64,000 nucleotides of DNA from positions 38,459,677 to 38,523,676 of the forward strand of contig NC_067116.1 of assembly GCF_021347895.1 (NCBI RefSeq). The letters are read 5' to 3'. The notes beneath the pieces are model-generated. The model saw nothing but the letters and a program-made list of their open reading frames with translations, did no database searches and was not told the DNA's origin. Positions 39,501 to 57,722 of this stretch are shown here, one piece after another (positions within the stretch are counted from its first letter, which is position 1; each line of letters opens with the position of its first letter). The stretch is from Acanthochromis polyacanthus. Lineage: Eukaryota; Chordata; Actinopteri; Pomacentridae. Both the position numbers and the translations under genes were made by a program.

Positions 39501-42500
39501 TACTACTGACATACACTTGTATATTTGCACTAGTAAATTGTTTACCGTATTGTCATTTTAATTTTTTAGTTTTTATTTCTGTACATAGTATTTTGCCTTT
39601 ATTATTATTCCATTGCACTGACTGCTCTACGTGCCTTTGAATTGCCCCTTGGGGACAAATAAAGTTTTTTGAATTGAATTGAATTCCTTGAAAATGACCG
39701 ATTTGGGGATTTTATACGACTTCAGGACATGTTTTGGACAAAACAGTTTACTGGCTTGTGTCGTCTGGATGTAAAAGGTTGGATTATGGCCGTTTTTTGT
39801 GGAATCTTTTTTTTTGTGTGTAATAATGAACCCGGAAATGTGAGTCGCGCTGTGTGCGTTGAAGCCGTGTATAGAGAACGGATGGATGAATATTCGTTTT
39901 TGTCGGACAAATGTGTTTTTCTCACCCGCTGTAGTAATTGCATCTGAAAGTGGTTTATACTGGCGGATTCATGAGAATCTAAGCTTTCCATCGGCGTATA
40001 GTGTTTGTATAATCGTGTTTGCAGCCGTCGGACATTCTTGAAATTCCTATGCAAATTAGTAGGTGTACCGCCGGCGGTACACCTACGACGCACTGAAGCG
40101 TAAAGGGTTAAAGTAGCAGTAGTCCAGCTGAAAAGAATCTGCGTCAGTTAGTTTTTTTAAAAATATTTTCACTGCTTTACCAAGTCTGTAGGCAGCTTTT
40201 TCACATGGGGAACTGAAGCAGTTATTTTAATCTTTTCAAAGCCACCAGACTCCTGCCTAAACAGTTATTTTACCTCTGAGCACACTGGAGTTACTGGTCT
40301 ACTGCTGTCTCAGTTAGGTAGTTTGCTTTTTGTTGCTTTTGTGTTGCATTAGTTAGGCTCTACACTAGCACAAAAGTCAAACAATAACAAGCAAACGAAC
40401 TGATCAGTGCAACTAGCTATACGATTTAATGAAATTGGAAGTTTTAAGCCTAATCCTAAAAGTAGACAATGTTAAAATTAGTATTGTGTTAAATGATTAT
40501 GCCTGCCCAACTATAAAAATTGATCAGTAAAGTTTTTTGCATCATTAACTTGACGCTTCAATGTAACCCTCAGCAAATCCTCAACGGCACTGGTGACAAA
40601 TATGAGATCAAGAGCACCCCCAACAAGACCATTCTGACCATTAATGACCTGAGCATCCAGGACGACATCGGGGACTACACCTGCCTCGGAACCAATGAAC
40701 TGGGCCCAGGCAGCGATGAGATCCACCTGCGTGTCCGCAGTCGCCTGGCTGCTCTCTGGCCCTTCCTCGGCATCGTGGCTGAGGTCATCATCCTCGTGAC
40801 CATTATCTTCATCTACGAGAAGAGGAGAAAGCCTGATGAGGTCAACGACGGTACGTATGCCCTGTTACTTATAGCATTACGCGTTGCACCAACTTGGCCG
40901 TGTTCAAACTGATATTAGCATTGCGTAATAAATTCTTCTCGTTCGTATTATTGAGACTACAGACTTGACACAGTGAGGACATCGGAGTGTTCCAGCAGTT
41001 TGTGAAACACCCTGAACTTTTGTTGAAAGTCCTCTGTCTTGGCACTACATTTGCAAATCAAACATGTGCAAGTTCACTTTCTATTTAATTCCATTGTTTT
41101 CTCTTGCAAATATCAAAAGATGAAGTTCTGATAACTTGTCGCTGAAAGTATTTAAATGTGGTTTAAAAATGTTGTGACTCAGTCATATTTCACAGTACCA
41201 CTGTAATGTTTAGGACATCTCGTGGACTCCTAGACTGTATTTAACATCCTCATGGATACCGGTAGCAACGAGCCTGCATGAATACTGTCCCTTTTTCTTT
41301 TTTGTTTTTAATTACACTGCTATTTCCACTTTTGTTAGTTGGTCATGGTGGTTTGCAGTGGTTTGCAAAATTTGCAGGCCTTTTTGCTGGTTTACTAATT
41401 TGTGAAAAATTCTCATTACTAGTACTTTGCTGCCCAAGTGCTGTGAAAATATCTGCCAAAAAATGAATGTACAGTTAAGTATATGAATTTTGCCCATTTC
41501 TCAACCTGTAACTCAACTCTTCAACTTAAACTTTTGTTATTTTCTATGTAAAGAATCCTCCTTTTAGGTTATTCAGCTTCTAACAGAACAAAAATGCATC
41601 AAACCTAGTTCACTGAGCCACTAGTTCAGAAGACTGAGATCCTTTGGGGACGTATCAGGGAGGTGTATAGACTAGTTGCATGCATTCAACATGAACCCTT
41701 ATTGTCTTTGGTTTTGTTATTATTTACGTTTATATCATTTAAAAAAAAATCAGGAATTGGCTTCCGCCTCTGTGTAAACAATCTGTGATAGAAACATATT
41801 ATTTTATTATTTACATTTTTACTTCTCTGTTCGCTGCTGATTTTGCATTTTGGTAAGTGAACAAAACTGCATGTCAGACTGAAGTGGTTGAGCTGAGATG
41901 ACCGTGTGGAGAAAAGCTATGGGAGTCTGAATGAACTGCTTTCATAGTAACCACTTCTAAGATGAATGTGCTCGAGGATTTGGTCACTCTTTCACTGGCC
42001 CTGAGTCTTAATGCAGGCTGCAGTTCTTTCTTTTTCACTTCATTTGTTTTGGTCCTCAAAATCATATATTTGAGCCAATGAAAGAGTCAAATGAGACACC
42101 ACAGCGTCATGGTTTGAAATGAAACTGAGTAGGTTTAAAAGAGGTTTCAGCGATCTGTCTGCATGCTTTCTGCATCTTGTACTTTATGCATGAGAAACGA
42201 TAGGCAACCCTCTCCTTAGGATATCAGTATACCATACACCATTTGTCTTGTTCATCATTTGGCCACAGTTAGCCTACTTTCTGCCTATTCTTGTGAATAC
42301 ATGCTCTTGCTCCGTGTGAATCTTGCCACTGTACATGCCAGGATGTCTGTTAGCTCTGCCAGTTTAAAGACTGTTTTTAATACACGGCCACTGCAGTGTT
42401 ACTTTGGTGTCCTTTGCTTGTATTGCATGAACCTCTGTGATGCTTAGGGATGACACAGGATAGTGCATTATGATGTTCATAAAGAGCTATTTAATTTCAA

Positions 42501-43041
42501 ATGTTTTAGATGTACTGAAGCCACATACAGTATTCAAAGTACCATTATTTAGCAGTGTGTCTTTTCTAGAACAGGGATGATTGTGTGTGGAATTGCTTGA
42601 TAAATGATTTTTCTAAGGATTTTGTTGTATCCGTCATCTGAAATGCAACAGGTGGGCATGCTTTCATTCATGTTTAGTTGGATTTAATCATAACCTCATT
42701 GCAATCACATTACACAGGTTGTCATGTTATAACATTTGCTACCATCATCTGTGGGCAGGTGGGGTTGGCATGAATTTCTTACACCAATCGCAGACTATAA
42801 ATCTGCTTTTAACTGACCTTTTTTCCCCTTTTTTTCCCACCTTTCTTCACTTATTTACTGGTGTTCAGATGATGACTCAGGATCTGCTCCTCTGTAAGTA
42901 CATTCAGCGACTTACTGTTTTTATTGTCGCTTTGGATTTTGCGTTTTGTCACAGAGCTCATGTTTTATGATGTATTCCAGGAAGAGCAATTCTACTGCAA
43001 ACCACAAAGACAAGAATGTTAGGCAAAGGAACTCTAACTAG
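27527..43041 (+). CDS. bsg: Basigin / CD147, long (three-Ig) form, complete
   Basis: Join 27527-27590, 31814-32164, 33682-33850, 35534-35622, 36219-36355, 40574-40850, 42869-42893, 42981-43041; 1173 nt, 390 residues. Signal peptide at about 1-20; Ig0 with C43 and C108; Ig1 with C159 and C209; Ig2 with C248 and C307; transmembrane helix at about 328-350 in the conserved [14 protein letters not shown] context, with the characteristic buried Glu340; short cytoplasmic tail with EKRRKPDE and the end KNVRQRNSN. Several N-glycosylation sequons are present (NET, NAT, NQT, NLT, NGT, NKT). Known role: plasma-membrane glycoprotein and chaperone of the lactate transporters MCT1/MCT4; the Ig0 form serves photoreceptors. 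The stop codon is 12 bases before the last junction, too close to trigger nonsense-mediated decay. Intron 5 holds nested transposons. Confidence 0.96.
27591..31813 (+). other. bsg: bsg intron 1
   Basis: 4.2-kb intron between signal peptide and Ig0. The first part is CG-richer, the rest AT-rich, with T-runs near 31220-31260. No gene or clear mobile element recognised. Confidence 0.85.
31814..32164 (+). CDS. bsg: bsg exon 2: Ig0 domain (retina-type cassette)
   Basis: 351 nt, phase 1 at both ends, so it can be skipped without frame change. Encodes [30 protein letters not shown] and [16 protein letters not shown], matching the extra domain of basigin-1. The open frame continues past the donor GTGAGT at 32165, but that part has no Ig features and is intron. 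Confidence 0.93.
32165..33681 (+). other. bsg: bsg intron 2
   Basis: 1.5-kb AT-rich intron. Nothing recognised apart from an accidental 110-codon extension of the exon 2 frame. Confidence 0.85.
33682..33850 (+). CDS. bsg: bsg exon 3: first half of Ig1
   Basis: 169 nt, phase 1 to phase 2. Encodes [20 protein letters not shown] and the tryptophan strand SYWTLNG of the domain. Confidence 0.92.
33851..35533 (+). other. bsg: bsg intron 3
   Basis: 1.7-kb intron within the Ig1 coding region. It carries the 392-bp palindromic hAT MITE near its 3' end, 39 bases before exon 4. A pyrimidine-rich stretch lies at about 34600-34660. Confidence 0.85.
35087..35494. mobile_element. Palindromic hAT-type MITE with 8-bp duplication
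   Basis: Element 35095-35486 (392 bp) starts TAGGGCTGCACCTAACGAC and ends with the exact reverse complement. It is flanked by an exact 8-bp duplication GTGTGGAT (35087-35094 and 35487-35494), the length used by hAT transposases. The two arms, about 180 bases each, are nearly complementary throughout, with a few C-to-T type changes and a 6-bp insertion in the left arm. It has no coding capacity; frames on both strands merely mirror each other. Confidence 0.92.
35534..35622 (+). CDS. bsg: bsg exon 4: second half of Ig1
   Basis: 89 nt, phase 2 to phase 1. Encodes [20 protein letters not shown] with C209 of the Ig1 disulfide. Confidence 0.92.
35623..36218 (+). other. bsg: bsg intron 4
   Basis: 596-bp AT-rich intron. 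'cattacattacag' near 35840 resembles the start of a dispersed fish motif, but little more of it is present. Confidence 0.8.
36219..36355 (+). CDS. bsg: bsg exon 5: first part of Ig2
   Basis: 137 nt, phase 1 to phase 0. Encodes [20 protein letters not shown], which holds C248 and the Ig tryptophan. Acceptor TTATATAG is AT-rich; donor GTATGT. Confidence 0.9.
36425..36720 (+). repeat. Dispersed fish repeat in bsg intron 5
   Basis: Blocks 'gtcaagtcaagaccatacat', 'gagcatttggtgacggcgag' and 'gaggaaaaaactcccacata' follow the order of a remembered fish repeat. The copy ends in a (GA)n run near 36695-36710. No terminal duplication was identified. Confidence 0.5.
36861..39350 (+). CDS. LINE endonuclease-reverse transcriptase (5'-truncated, otherwise intact)
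   Basis: An uninterrupted frame of about 829 codons ends with TAA at 39348-39350. The C-terminal part of an apurinic-type endonuclease is visible ([20 protein letters not shown], and the catalytic GSADHS). Reverse transcriptase motifs follow: [24 protein letters not shown] (catalytic Asp at about 38403), [13 protein letters not shown], and YADD at about 38667-38678, then a cysteine-containing C-terminal region (RRLRCPAC). No stop or frameshift was seen, so insertion is probably recent. There is no true start: the 5' end is cut away and no matching promoter is present. Confidence 0.9.
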   Translation, partial: TRCISAPTLRLDRDRELTGKQHGGGVCLYVNTRWCSTVVVREKLCSPDIELLAVSLRPYYLPREFPQLFVILVYIHPKANAATATEHIMNSLDNLERISPDSPKFILGDFNHCSPGKALKGFQQYITCTTRLGKTLDKCYGSVPDAYRSVALPPLGSADHSTVLLIPAYIPIIRKANKIICNIKQWTKDSILALQGCFESTDWDNFLIPSNNISEQVDTISSYISFCVDSIIPSKTVTIFPNNKPWITKELKETINKKKRVFFTGSELEKKEVNREVKRAIKAAKLKYKNKVEENFTQGNLRSAWQGLKNMAAVNTTTNCRNTIHVDGSSPTSLPNDLNSFYTRFERDNTAQLEEIRTTLQPTDCTLTFNREEVTRALRRTKETSSPGPDNICGRVLRHCAEQLGGVFQTVFQNSLDRNRVPQLWKHSTVIPIPKKSTTKVLNDLRPVALTSLVMKAMERIVKQHVIRVTNSQIDPLQFAYRTSRGVDDAKTFILDTVHRHLEHPNTSARLLFADFSSAFNTLQPHILAHKLSSRFHLDNQLILWILDFLTHRSQRVRVNNTFSDVLHTSTGSPQGCVLSPLLFILYTDDCRSTQPNSHLVKYADDTVLLSLLSGPSWSHSSVLQEFVDWCDDSCLELNVKKTKEMVVTFSNKQMALATAVTTTIHGLPVELVEEYKYLGTIFDSQLKFSSNTEEIIRKCHQRQYLLRKLNSFGVNKNILQTFYYSFIESTITFSIICWFYSISLQNRNRLQRTVTVCSKIIGLPLRTLSAVYEHLTCRLANRIISDPSHALFSAFEWLPSGRRLRCPACRTQRRRATFVPRAVQLLNS
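36861..39690 (+). mobile_element. 5'-truncated LINE (CR1/L2/Rex1-like)
   Basis: Coding similarity to LINE endonuclease begins near 36870, and the 3' end is a GGGGACAAATAAAG block followed by GAATT repeats to about 39690. The exact 5' join with the surrounding piggyBac-type DNA cannot be fixed, and no target duplication was recognised. The start of the endonuclease and any first reading frame are missing. Clade placement is by motif and tail only. Confidence 0.85.
40059..40086. repeat. Perfect 28-bp palindrome
   Basis: GTAGGTGTACCGCC at 40059-40072 is followed with no spacer by its exact reverse complement at 40073-40086. It sits 21 bases inside the right end of the piggyBac-type element and is CG-rich in AT-rich surroundings. 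Confidence 0.95.
40574..40850 (+). CDS. bsg: bsg exon 6: Ig2 end, transmembrane helix, tail start
   Basis: 277 nt, phase 0 to phase 1. Encodes [20 protein letters not shown], the helix [20 protein letters not shown] and the basic stop-transfer segment [11 protein letters not shown]. This is the best conserved part of basigin; the helix contacts monocarboxylate transporters. Confidence 0.96.
40851..42868 (+). other. bsg: bsg intron 6
   Basis: 2.0-kb AT-rich intron within the cytoplasmic-tail coding region. No repeat or gene recognised. Confidence 0.85.
42869..42893 (+). CDS. bsg: bsg exon 7: 25-nt microexon of the tail
   Basis: 25 nt, phase 1 to phase 2, acceptor TGTTCAG, donor GTAAGT. Encodes DDDSGSAPL, which matches the acidic tail segment DDDAGSAPL of mammalian basigin, so it is real despite its size. 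Confidence 0.9.
42981..43041 (+). CDS. bsg: bsg exon 8: C-terminus and stop
   Basis: 61 coding nt after an 87-bp intron, encoding [19 protein letters not shown]. The exon continues 12 bases past the stop to a donor GTATGT at 43054. Confidence 0.93.
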
Positions 43042-43803
43042 AAGCTGAAAGAGGTATGTAACACTGTCCATTGGAGAGTAAAGCTGTCAAAATCTGCAAG
43101 TTTCTTTTTTATTGTATAGGAAAAAATAGAATATTTTAATGTGTTGTTTGTCGTGTCCTTTTCTTTCTTTCTTAGATGGACGTCCAGATGTCAGTGCAGC
43201 GTTCAGCGGTTGTGTGGCACATTATACTGTGCACCCTGCAATTTAAAGTACCTTCTTGTGCTTGGGTGTTAATGTTTTAAGAAAATGATTTCCTCCTATT
43301 TTTGGTTTCTTCTATATTCTTCTCCACATTGTGCAGCCAGAGAACATAGCGTGAAATAATTTCTGCTTGAGGCCGTGGGGCAAATATTGCATGAGTTTAA
43401 ATGCCGTTCTAGCCAAGTGTGTGTTTGTTGTAAAATCATTAACGTTCACGTGAGGAATGCTTAGTTCGTGGTTATATTCCGTCGATGCAGATGCTTCCTA
43501 CAATGTCCTCACAGCTGTCAGTCTTTGCTTTTTATTTTTCCCAGATCTGGAGTGGTTACTTGCAAAGCAGCACAAGATCTGTTCAGAGGGTCTGAAACAT
43601 TTTTAGATCCAGATACATCACTGCCATTCTTATAGCAAAGACTGGTGTGCATTTGAATTCACATGTTTGGTCTGTCCCTACACATCCACAAAACTCCCTT
43701 AGCAGAGTTCTATACTTTGCCTTAAGAAGCACCATTTCTCTTTTGTCTTTTTGCATAGTGCTAACTGATACAAGACTTCAAAGTGACAATTAAAAATAAT
43801 GCA

Positions 43804-44117
43804 GAAATTACTAGGGTTGGGCATCAAGTCGCGACTCCAAAGGAGTTGTGAAGAAAGTTTCTATTCTGCTTATTGGTTCCTGAACAGTTTTCACCTGTGC
43901 AAGGTTCCAAATGATATACTGCAAACACTACCGTGTATCTACTGCTGTCTGTCTGCACCAGTACTGTCTCCAATATACTAGAAAACCCTAAATGATGAAA
44001 AAGTGAGATTTTACTGATGTACTAACTCTAACCTGCTCTATGAATCGGAGTAATGAAGAACAAAAATCGATGCGCAGAATCGTTACAATACAAGCGATAC
44101 CCAACCCTAGAAATTAC
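43804..44117. mobile_element. hAT-type MITE within the bsg 3'UTR
   Basis: Element 43812-44109 (298 bp) begins TAGGGTTGGGCATC and ends GATACCCAACCCTA, 14-bp inverted ends with one mismatch. The exact 8-bp duplication GAAATTAC lies at 43804-43811 and 44110-44117. There is no coding capacity. Its ends differ from those of the palindromic element at 35095, so the two are distinct families. Confidence 0.9.
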
Positions 44118-44596
44118 CAAGATAAAAGATGGGTTTTCTTGCCATAAGAAATTAGTTTTGAGTAAGAAACTTTATATTTAAATAGTGCTTTATTTCCTTT
44201 TCCTATTCACATATTTTAAAATGAAGTTTTAGCTGCCAATTCTTGTTGCTGATTTCACATTCACAGTAACAATCTCTTTAGGACCAAGTGCAAGGGATGC
44301 AACTGTTGCTTCTGTTGAATGCAACTTTACTACAGCGCACTGATGTTTAAGACTGCAGATAATCATGGATGTTTTATTTTTATTTTTAAAGTGATCTGAA
44401 CTGTGTGCGCGATTGTCTCTGTTCCTTCACTGTGTAGATTATACAGAAGCCATATGTTCCATTTAACCTGAATAGTGTTGTGACTGGATGTTACATTTCA
44501 GAATTACACTGATTAAGAGACCTAGCCAGAATTATGTAAATAGTTGTACCATCCAAGTACATGGAAATACCACCTCTTGTACAACTTCACAAGCTG

Positions 44597-44602
44597 AATA
44601 AA
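44597..44602 (+). terminator. bsg: Poly(A) signal of bsg
   Basis: AATAAA followed by 'ttgaaatttacgtgtttttc', a T/G-rich downstream region. It is the best-placed canonical signal after the stop codon. Confidence 0.75.
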
Positions 44603-44620
44603 GGTATTGAAATTTACGTG

Positions 44621-46007
44621 TTTTTCTTCTTTCATGTTTACTCAGATGTAAGACTCGCTTAGAATAGTAGAAATACGGAAGAAGCCTTTTCTGAAAATGT
44701 TTACTCCTGTGAATCATGAAGGCAAAAAAGGTCTTTTAAACAAGGAGCATGCTTCGTCTTAACTAGAATTCATTAATGTTTATGAATTCTAAGTAATAAG
44801 CATACAGTGCAAATCTTCAAAAAAGACCCCCTGAGCAAAACTCTGAATAAAACGTGATATATATAGAGAGTTTTTTTTCTAGATAATTTTCCTCGTTTAT
44901 TTGAGAGTCTAAATAGTTGCCCCATTGTAATGTGTTTAACTCGATAATTTGCATCACTGGCAATGAGTGCCGTCTATGGACAGGGTCCAGGTTTTGTGAT
45001 ACCACTTTAAAAAACAAAAATTTGAACATGACAAATGTAGAAGTAGCAGTAAAGACACAACCAGGGTTTACCTCAAAGTCCTGTTGATGGAAAAAGGTGT
45101 TATGATGTAGATTCTCCGTCACTCAGCTCCTCATAATCAAGGGAGTTTAGCCAAATCAACTCATTTTGTCTTGTGCACTTCATGATATGAGTCTTGCTAA
45201 TTTGTAGTTAATTAAACTTAAAAATGTCTTATTTTTTATTTAGAACTAAACTAAAACATGACTTTTAACTTGCTGCATTTTGCCTTAAACTGAATTGAAT
45301 GAACAATTGAGAGTTCAGTCAAGCTCATTAGGTTAAGTTTATCGGAAACAAATCTAGTATATAATCAAATTTCCTATCTTAGAGTTAAAACTCCACAAAC
45401 TCTTGTTTGAGAAAATGGACATGTTGGAAATTTTCTGTGTTGCTGACTTAGATTAACTTCTGGTTGTTTCTATTCAGAATTATCAAAACGATTCTAACTA
45501 TTATAAAGGTCGGTACTGAATTCAGTGCCTTCACCCACAGACTTAATTGTCTTACTGTAACCAGATGCAGTGTCACTGTTTGTTTTTGTACCGAGTCTAA
45601 AATAGCTTCAGCAGTTCTTGAAGTTGAATGAAAAAGAAACCATAAACTTTGAAAATATAATAGAAAAACAAATGTCTATAGCCAGTGTCTTTGATTCAAG
45701 TTAATATCTTGAGCTTATTGAACTGTTTTCTCATGTTCCTCTAACTTGATTAGCCTTACACTGTAACCGCTCATTAGATGACTTTAAACTAAAGGACCAG
45801 CAGAAATGCAGTCAAGACTTTGTAGTCACTGTCTGAGACAAATAGATTCAACTTAATTGTTTCACTTTGCTGAACTTGTTCAGTTAGCTTAACTTGATCA
45901 GTTTGACACTTTGACGACTCACTGGATGACTTTGAATGAATTAGTCAACAATAATGCAGTTAACTCGCATTTTTAAGGCAGCTGGAGAACAACTGAATCC
46001 CTCTTTT
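44621..46007. other. Intergenic DNA between bsg and hcn2
   Basis: AT-rich. No exon, RNA gene or clear repeat seen before 46008. Confidence 0.6.
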
Positions 46008-46205
46008 TGGTTCTTGGAAGATGCTTCAGCTCTTATCCAAGTCAGATGTTTGGGTCTTTAATCAACTTTTAACCATGTTGGGGCTGTTGGTGGGGCAGTA
46101 TATATCTGAGACCTCCCCATCAGTCAGTTCAAACTGAAGAAGCCTCTTGGATTGGAGGTGAAACAGCTTCAAGAAGCAGAAAGAGAACTCCAGTTGCTTT
46201 ATGCC
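46008..46205. repeat. Dispersed repeat with long inverted pair
   Basis: TTCTTGGAAGATGC to ATCCAAG (about 46011-46042) pairs imperfectly with CTTGGATTGG to TTCAAGAAG (about 46145-46177). The core AGCCTCTTGGATTGGAGGTGAAAC resembles the repeat at 20400-20625. The parent element is not identified. Confidence 0.5.
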
Positions 46206-46722
46206 TGAAGCTCTCAGGTTTGATGGCTGCAAATTTTGTTGAATCTGTGCAATCTGCACATTTCTCCACCGGGTGGCGCCTTTGCACCAGGAGAGCCTCA
46301 TCATTTTGGAACGCTACCACCAAACTAAAGCAACAGGCAGGCGCTGTTGCTACCCTCCCAGTTCAGTTAATTTAAAAAATGGCTAAACCTAATATTATTG
46401 TATTGATGATCTGATTATTGCAGCATGAGTTATTTTCATTTATTGCTGTTCAGATCAACAATGGATGGAAAAAGAGGCAGAACTTGATATTTGGTGACCT
46501 TCATTTGTCACCTCAACCCTGCAGGTGAGTTAAAATGATGTATTCATTTTTTTGTGAGTTTAGTAGAGTTTTCTGTGATTACACTGTCAGGTTGGGTGTG
46601 TCCTGGGTGGAGAACATTTCCTTTTTTGTGTTCCACCTTCAGCTACCTGTGGTTTATTGGTGATGCTGTCGTCTTTTTCCCCCCTCTTTCACACACACAA
46701 TAACAGCATCCAGGTTGCATCC

Positions 46723-46755
46723 ATGGCAACGGCACCGGCGCGCTGTTTATCCTGA
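46723..46755 (+). other. Short upstream frame 1 of hcn2
   Basis: ATG GCA ACG and seven more codons to TGA, 121 bases before the main ATG. Context CCATGG is favourable. Relevance depends on the transcription start, which is unknown. Confidence 0.35.
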
Positions 46756-46765
46756 AGTGGTGTGG

Positions 46766-46795
46766 ATGGAAAGCAGAGGGATGCTGCTGCTTTGA
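46766..46795 (+). other. Short upstream frame 2 of hcn2
   Basis: Nine codons (MESRGMLLL) then TGA, 81 bases before the main ATG and in the same likely leader as frame 1. A CCGTCTGT-type pyrimidine repeat (about 46832-46862) lies between it and the main start. Confidence 0.35.
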
Positions 46796-46876
46796 AACCG
46801 CCGCTCAGTCTCGCCAGGTTCAAGGAGTGTCCGTGCGTCCGTCTGTCCGTCTGTCCGTCTTTGTCTGCCTGTGTTC

Positions 46877-56996
<10,120 letters not shown>

Positions 56997-57699
56997 TGAC
57001 GCAATCGCAGAAGTGTTTGTTACCAAAGCAACAGCTACTGCAAAACCAAAAGCATAAAACCACAATCCCTGTAGAGCACAGAGGTGTTTTGTTTTCTTCT
57101 CAGATGGAGAAATAGGATTTATGTAAAGCTGAGTTTTGCACAGATACATACGCAGCATTGGCCTCAATTAAAACCCCCACTAGTTAAACCCAGGAGACAT
57201 GCTAGCACACAGAAGAAGCCTGTTTTCACTCGGCACGTATGGCACTGTCATGCCGTTTGTTATTTAGCATGTTCTCTTCTTTGCTTCTCGTCTCAGATGT
57301 TCTTCCTTCCTTCTAGCTGGCAGGTAGCTTCTGGCCATCTGCTGAAAGACAGACCATTAGGAGAGGTTTTCTCCAAAATTAATGTTGGCATGAAAAAATA
57401 AAACCTCTCCGGAGAGTGGTGTAACAGTCGAGCTGCATGGAAAACAGTTACCAAACAAGATCATTAATGAACAATCGGGACTAAAAACACGTTCATTTTG
57501 GACTCGCAATCTTTATCAACCGGCCAATATTTGCAGAACAGGAGTATCGCTTGCTCAGTTAACCTTTTGAACACACAGATTGCAAAAACCTCTAAATCGT
57601 TGCTGTCCTTAAATATTCTAGCAATGACAAATACCTGCCTATCTTAATGCTATTTGAGATATCCAGTAAATCCCAAATCTGGACACAAATACAGAAGAA

Positions 57700-57722
57700 C
57701 CCCCCCCCCCCCCCCCCCCCCC
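57700..57722. repeat. C23 homopolymer
   Basis: Twenty-three consecutive C, hence G23 on the other strand. Such runs are prone to length error in assemblies. Confidence 0.95.

Larger units (their letters stand above)
36749..40111. mobile_element. piggyBac-type non-autonomous element split by a LINE
   Basis: Left end CCCTTTAAGCTTCAGT at 36753 and right end ACTGAAGCGTAAAGGG at 40107 are inverted repeats with one mismatch in 16. Each is flanked by TTAA (36749-36752 and 40108-40111), the target duplicated by piggyBac transposases. Subtracting the LINE leaves about 120 + 420 bases with no transposase, so it is a MITE. Its right part has a perfect 28-bp palindrome at 40059-40086. Confidence 0.83.
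36356..40573 (+). other. bsg: bsg intron 5, filled with nested transposons
   Basis: 4.2-kb intron inside the Ig2 coding region. About 3.4 kb is a piggyBac-type element containing a LINE; another dispersed repeat lies at 36425-36720. Without these the intron would be about 0.5 kb. Confidence 0.88.
43176..44620 (+). other. bsg: bsg 3' untranslated exon
   Basis: Begins after acceptor TTTCTTAG at 43175 and ends just past AATAAA at 44597-44602. It includes the hAT MITE at 43812-44109. The rest is AT-rich without coding potential. Confidence 0.75.

Noticed and set aside
43039..43053. Premature stop in bsg leading to decay
   Set aside because: The stop is only 12 bases before the final exon junction, below the usual 50-base limit, and the C-terminus is complete.
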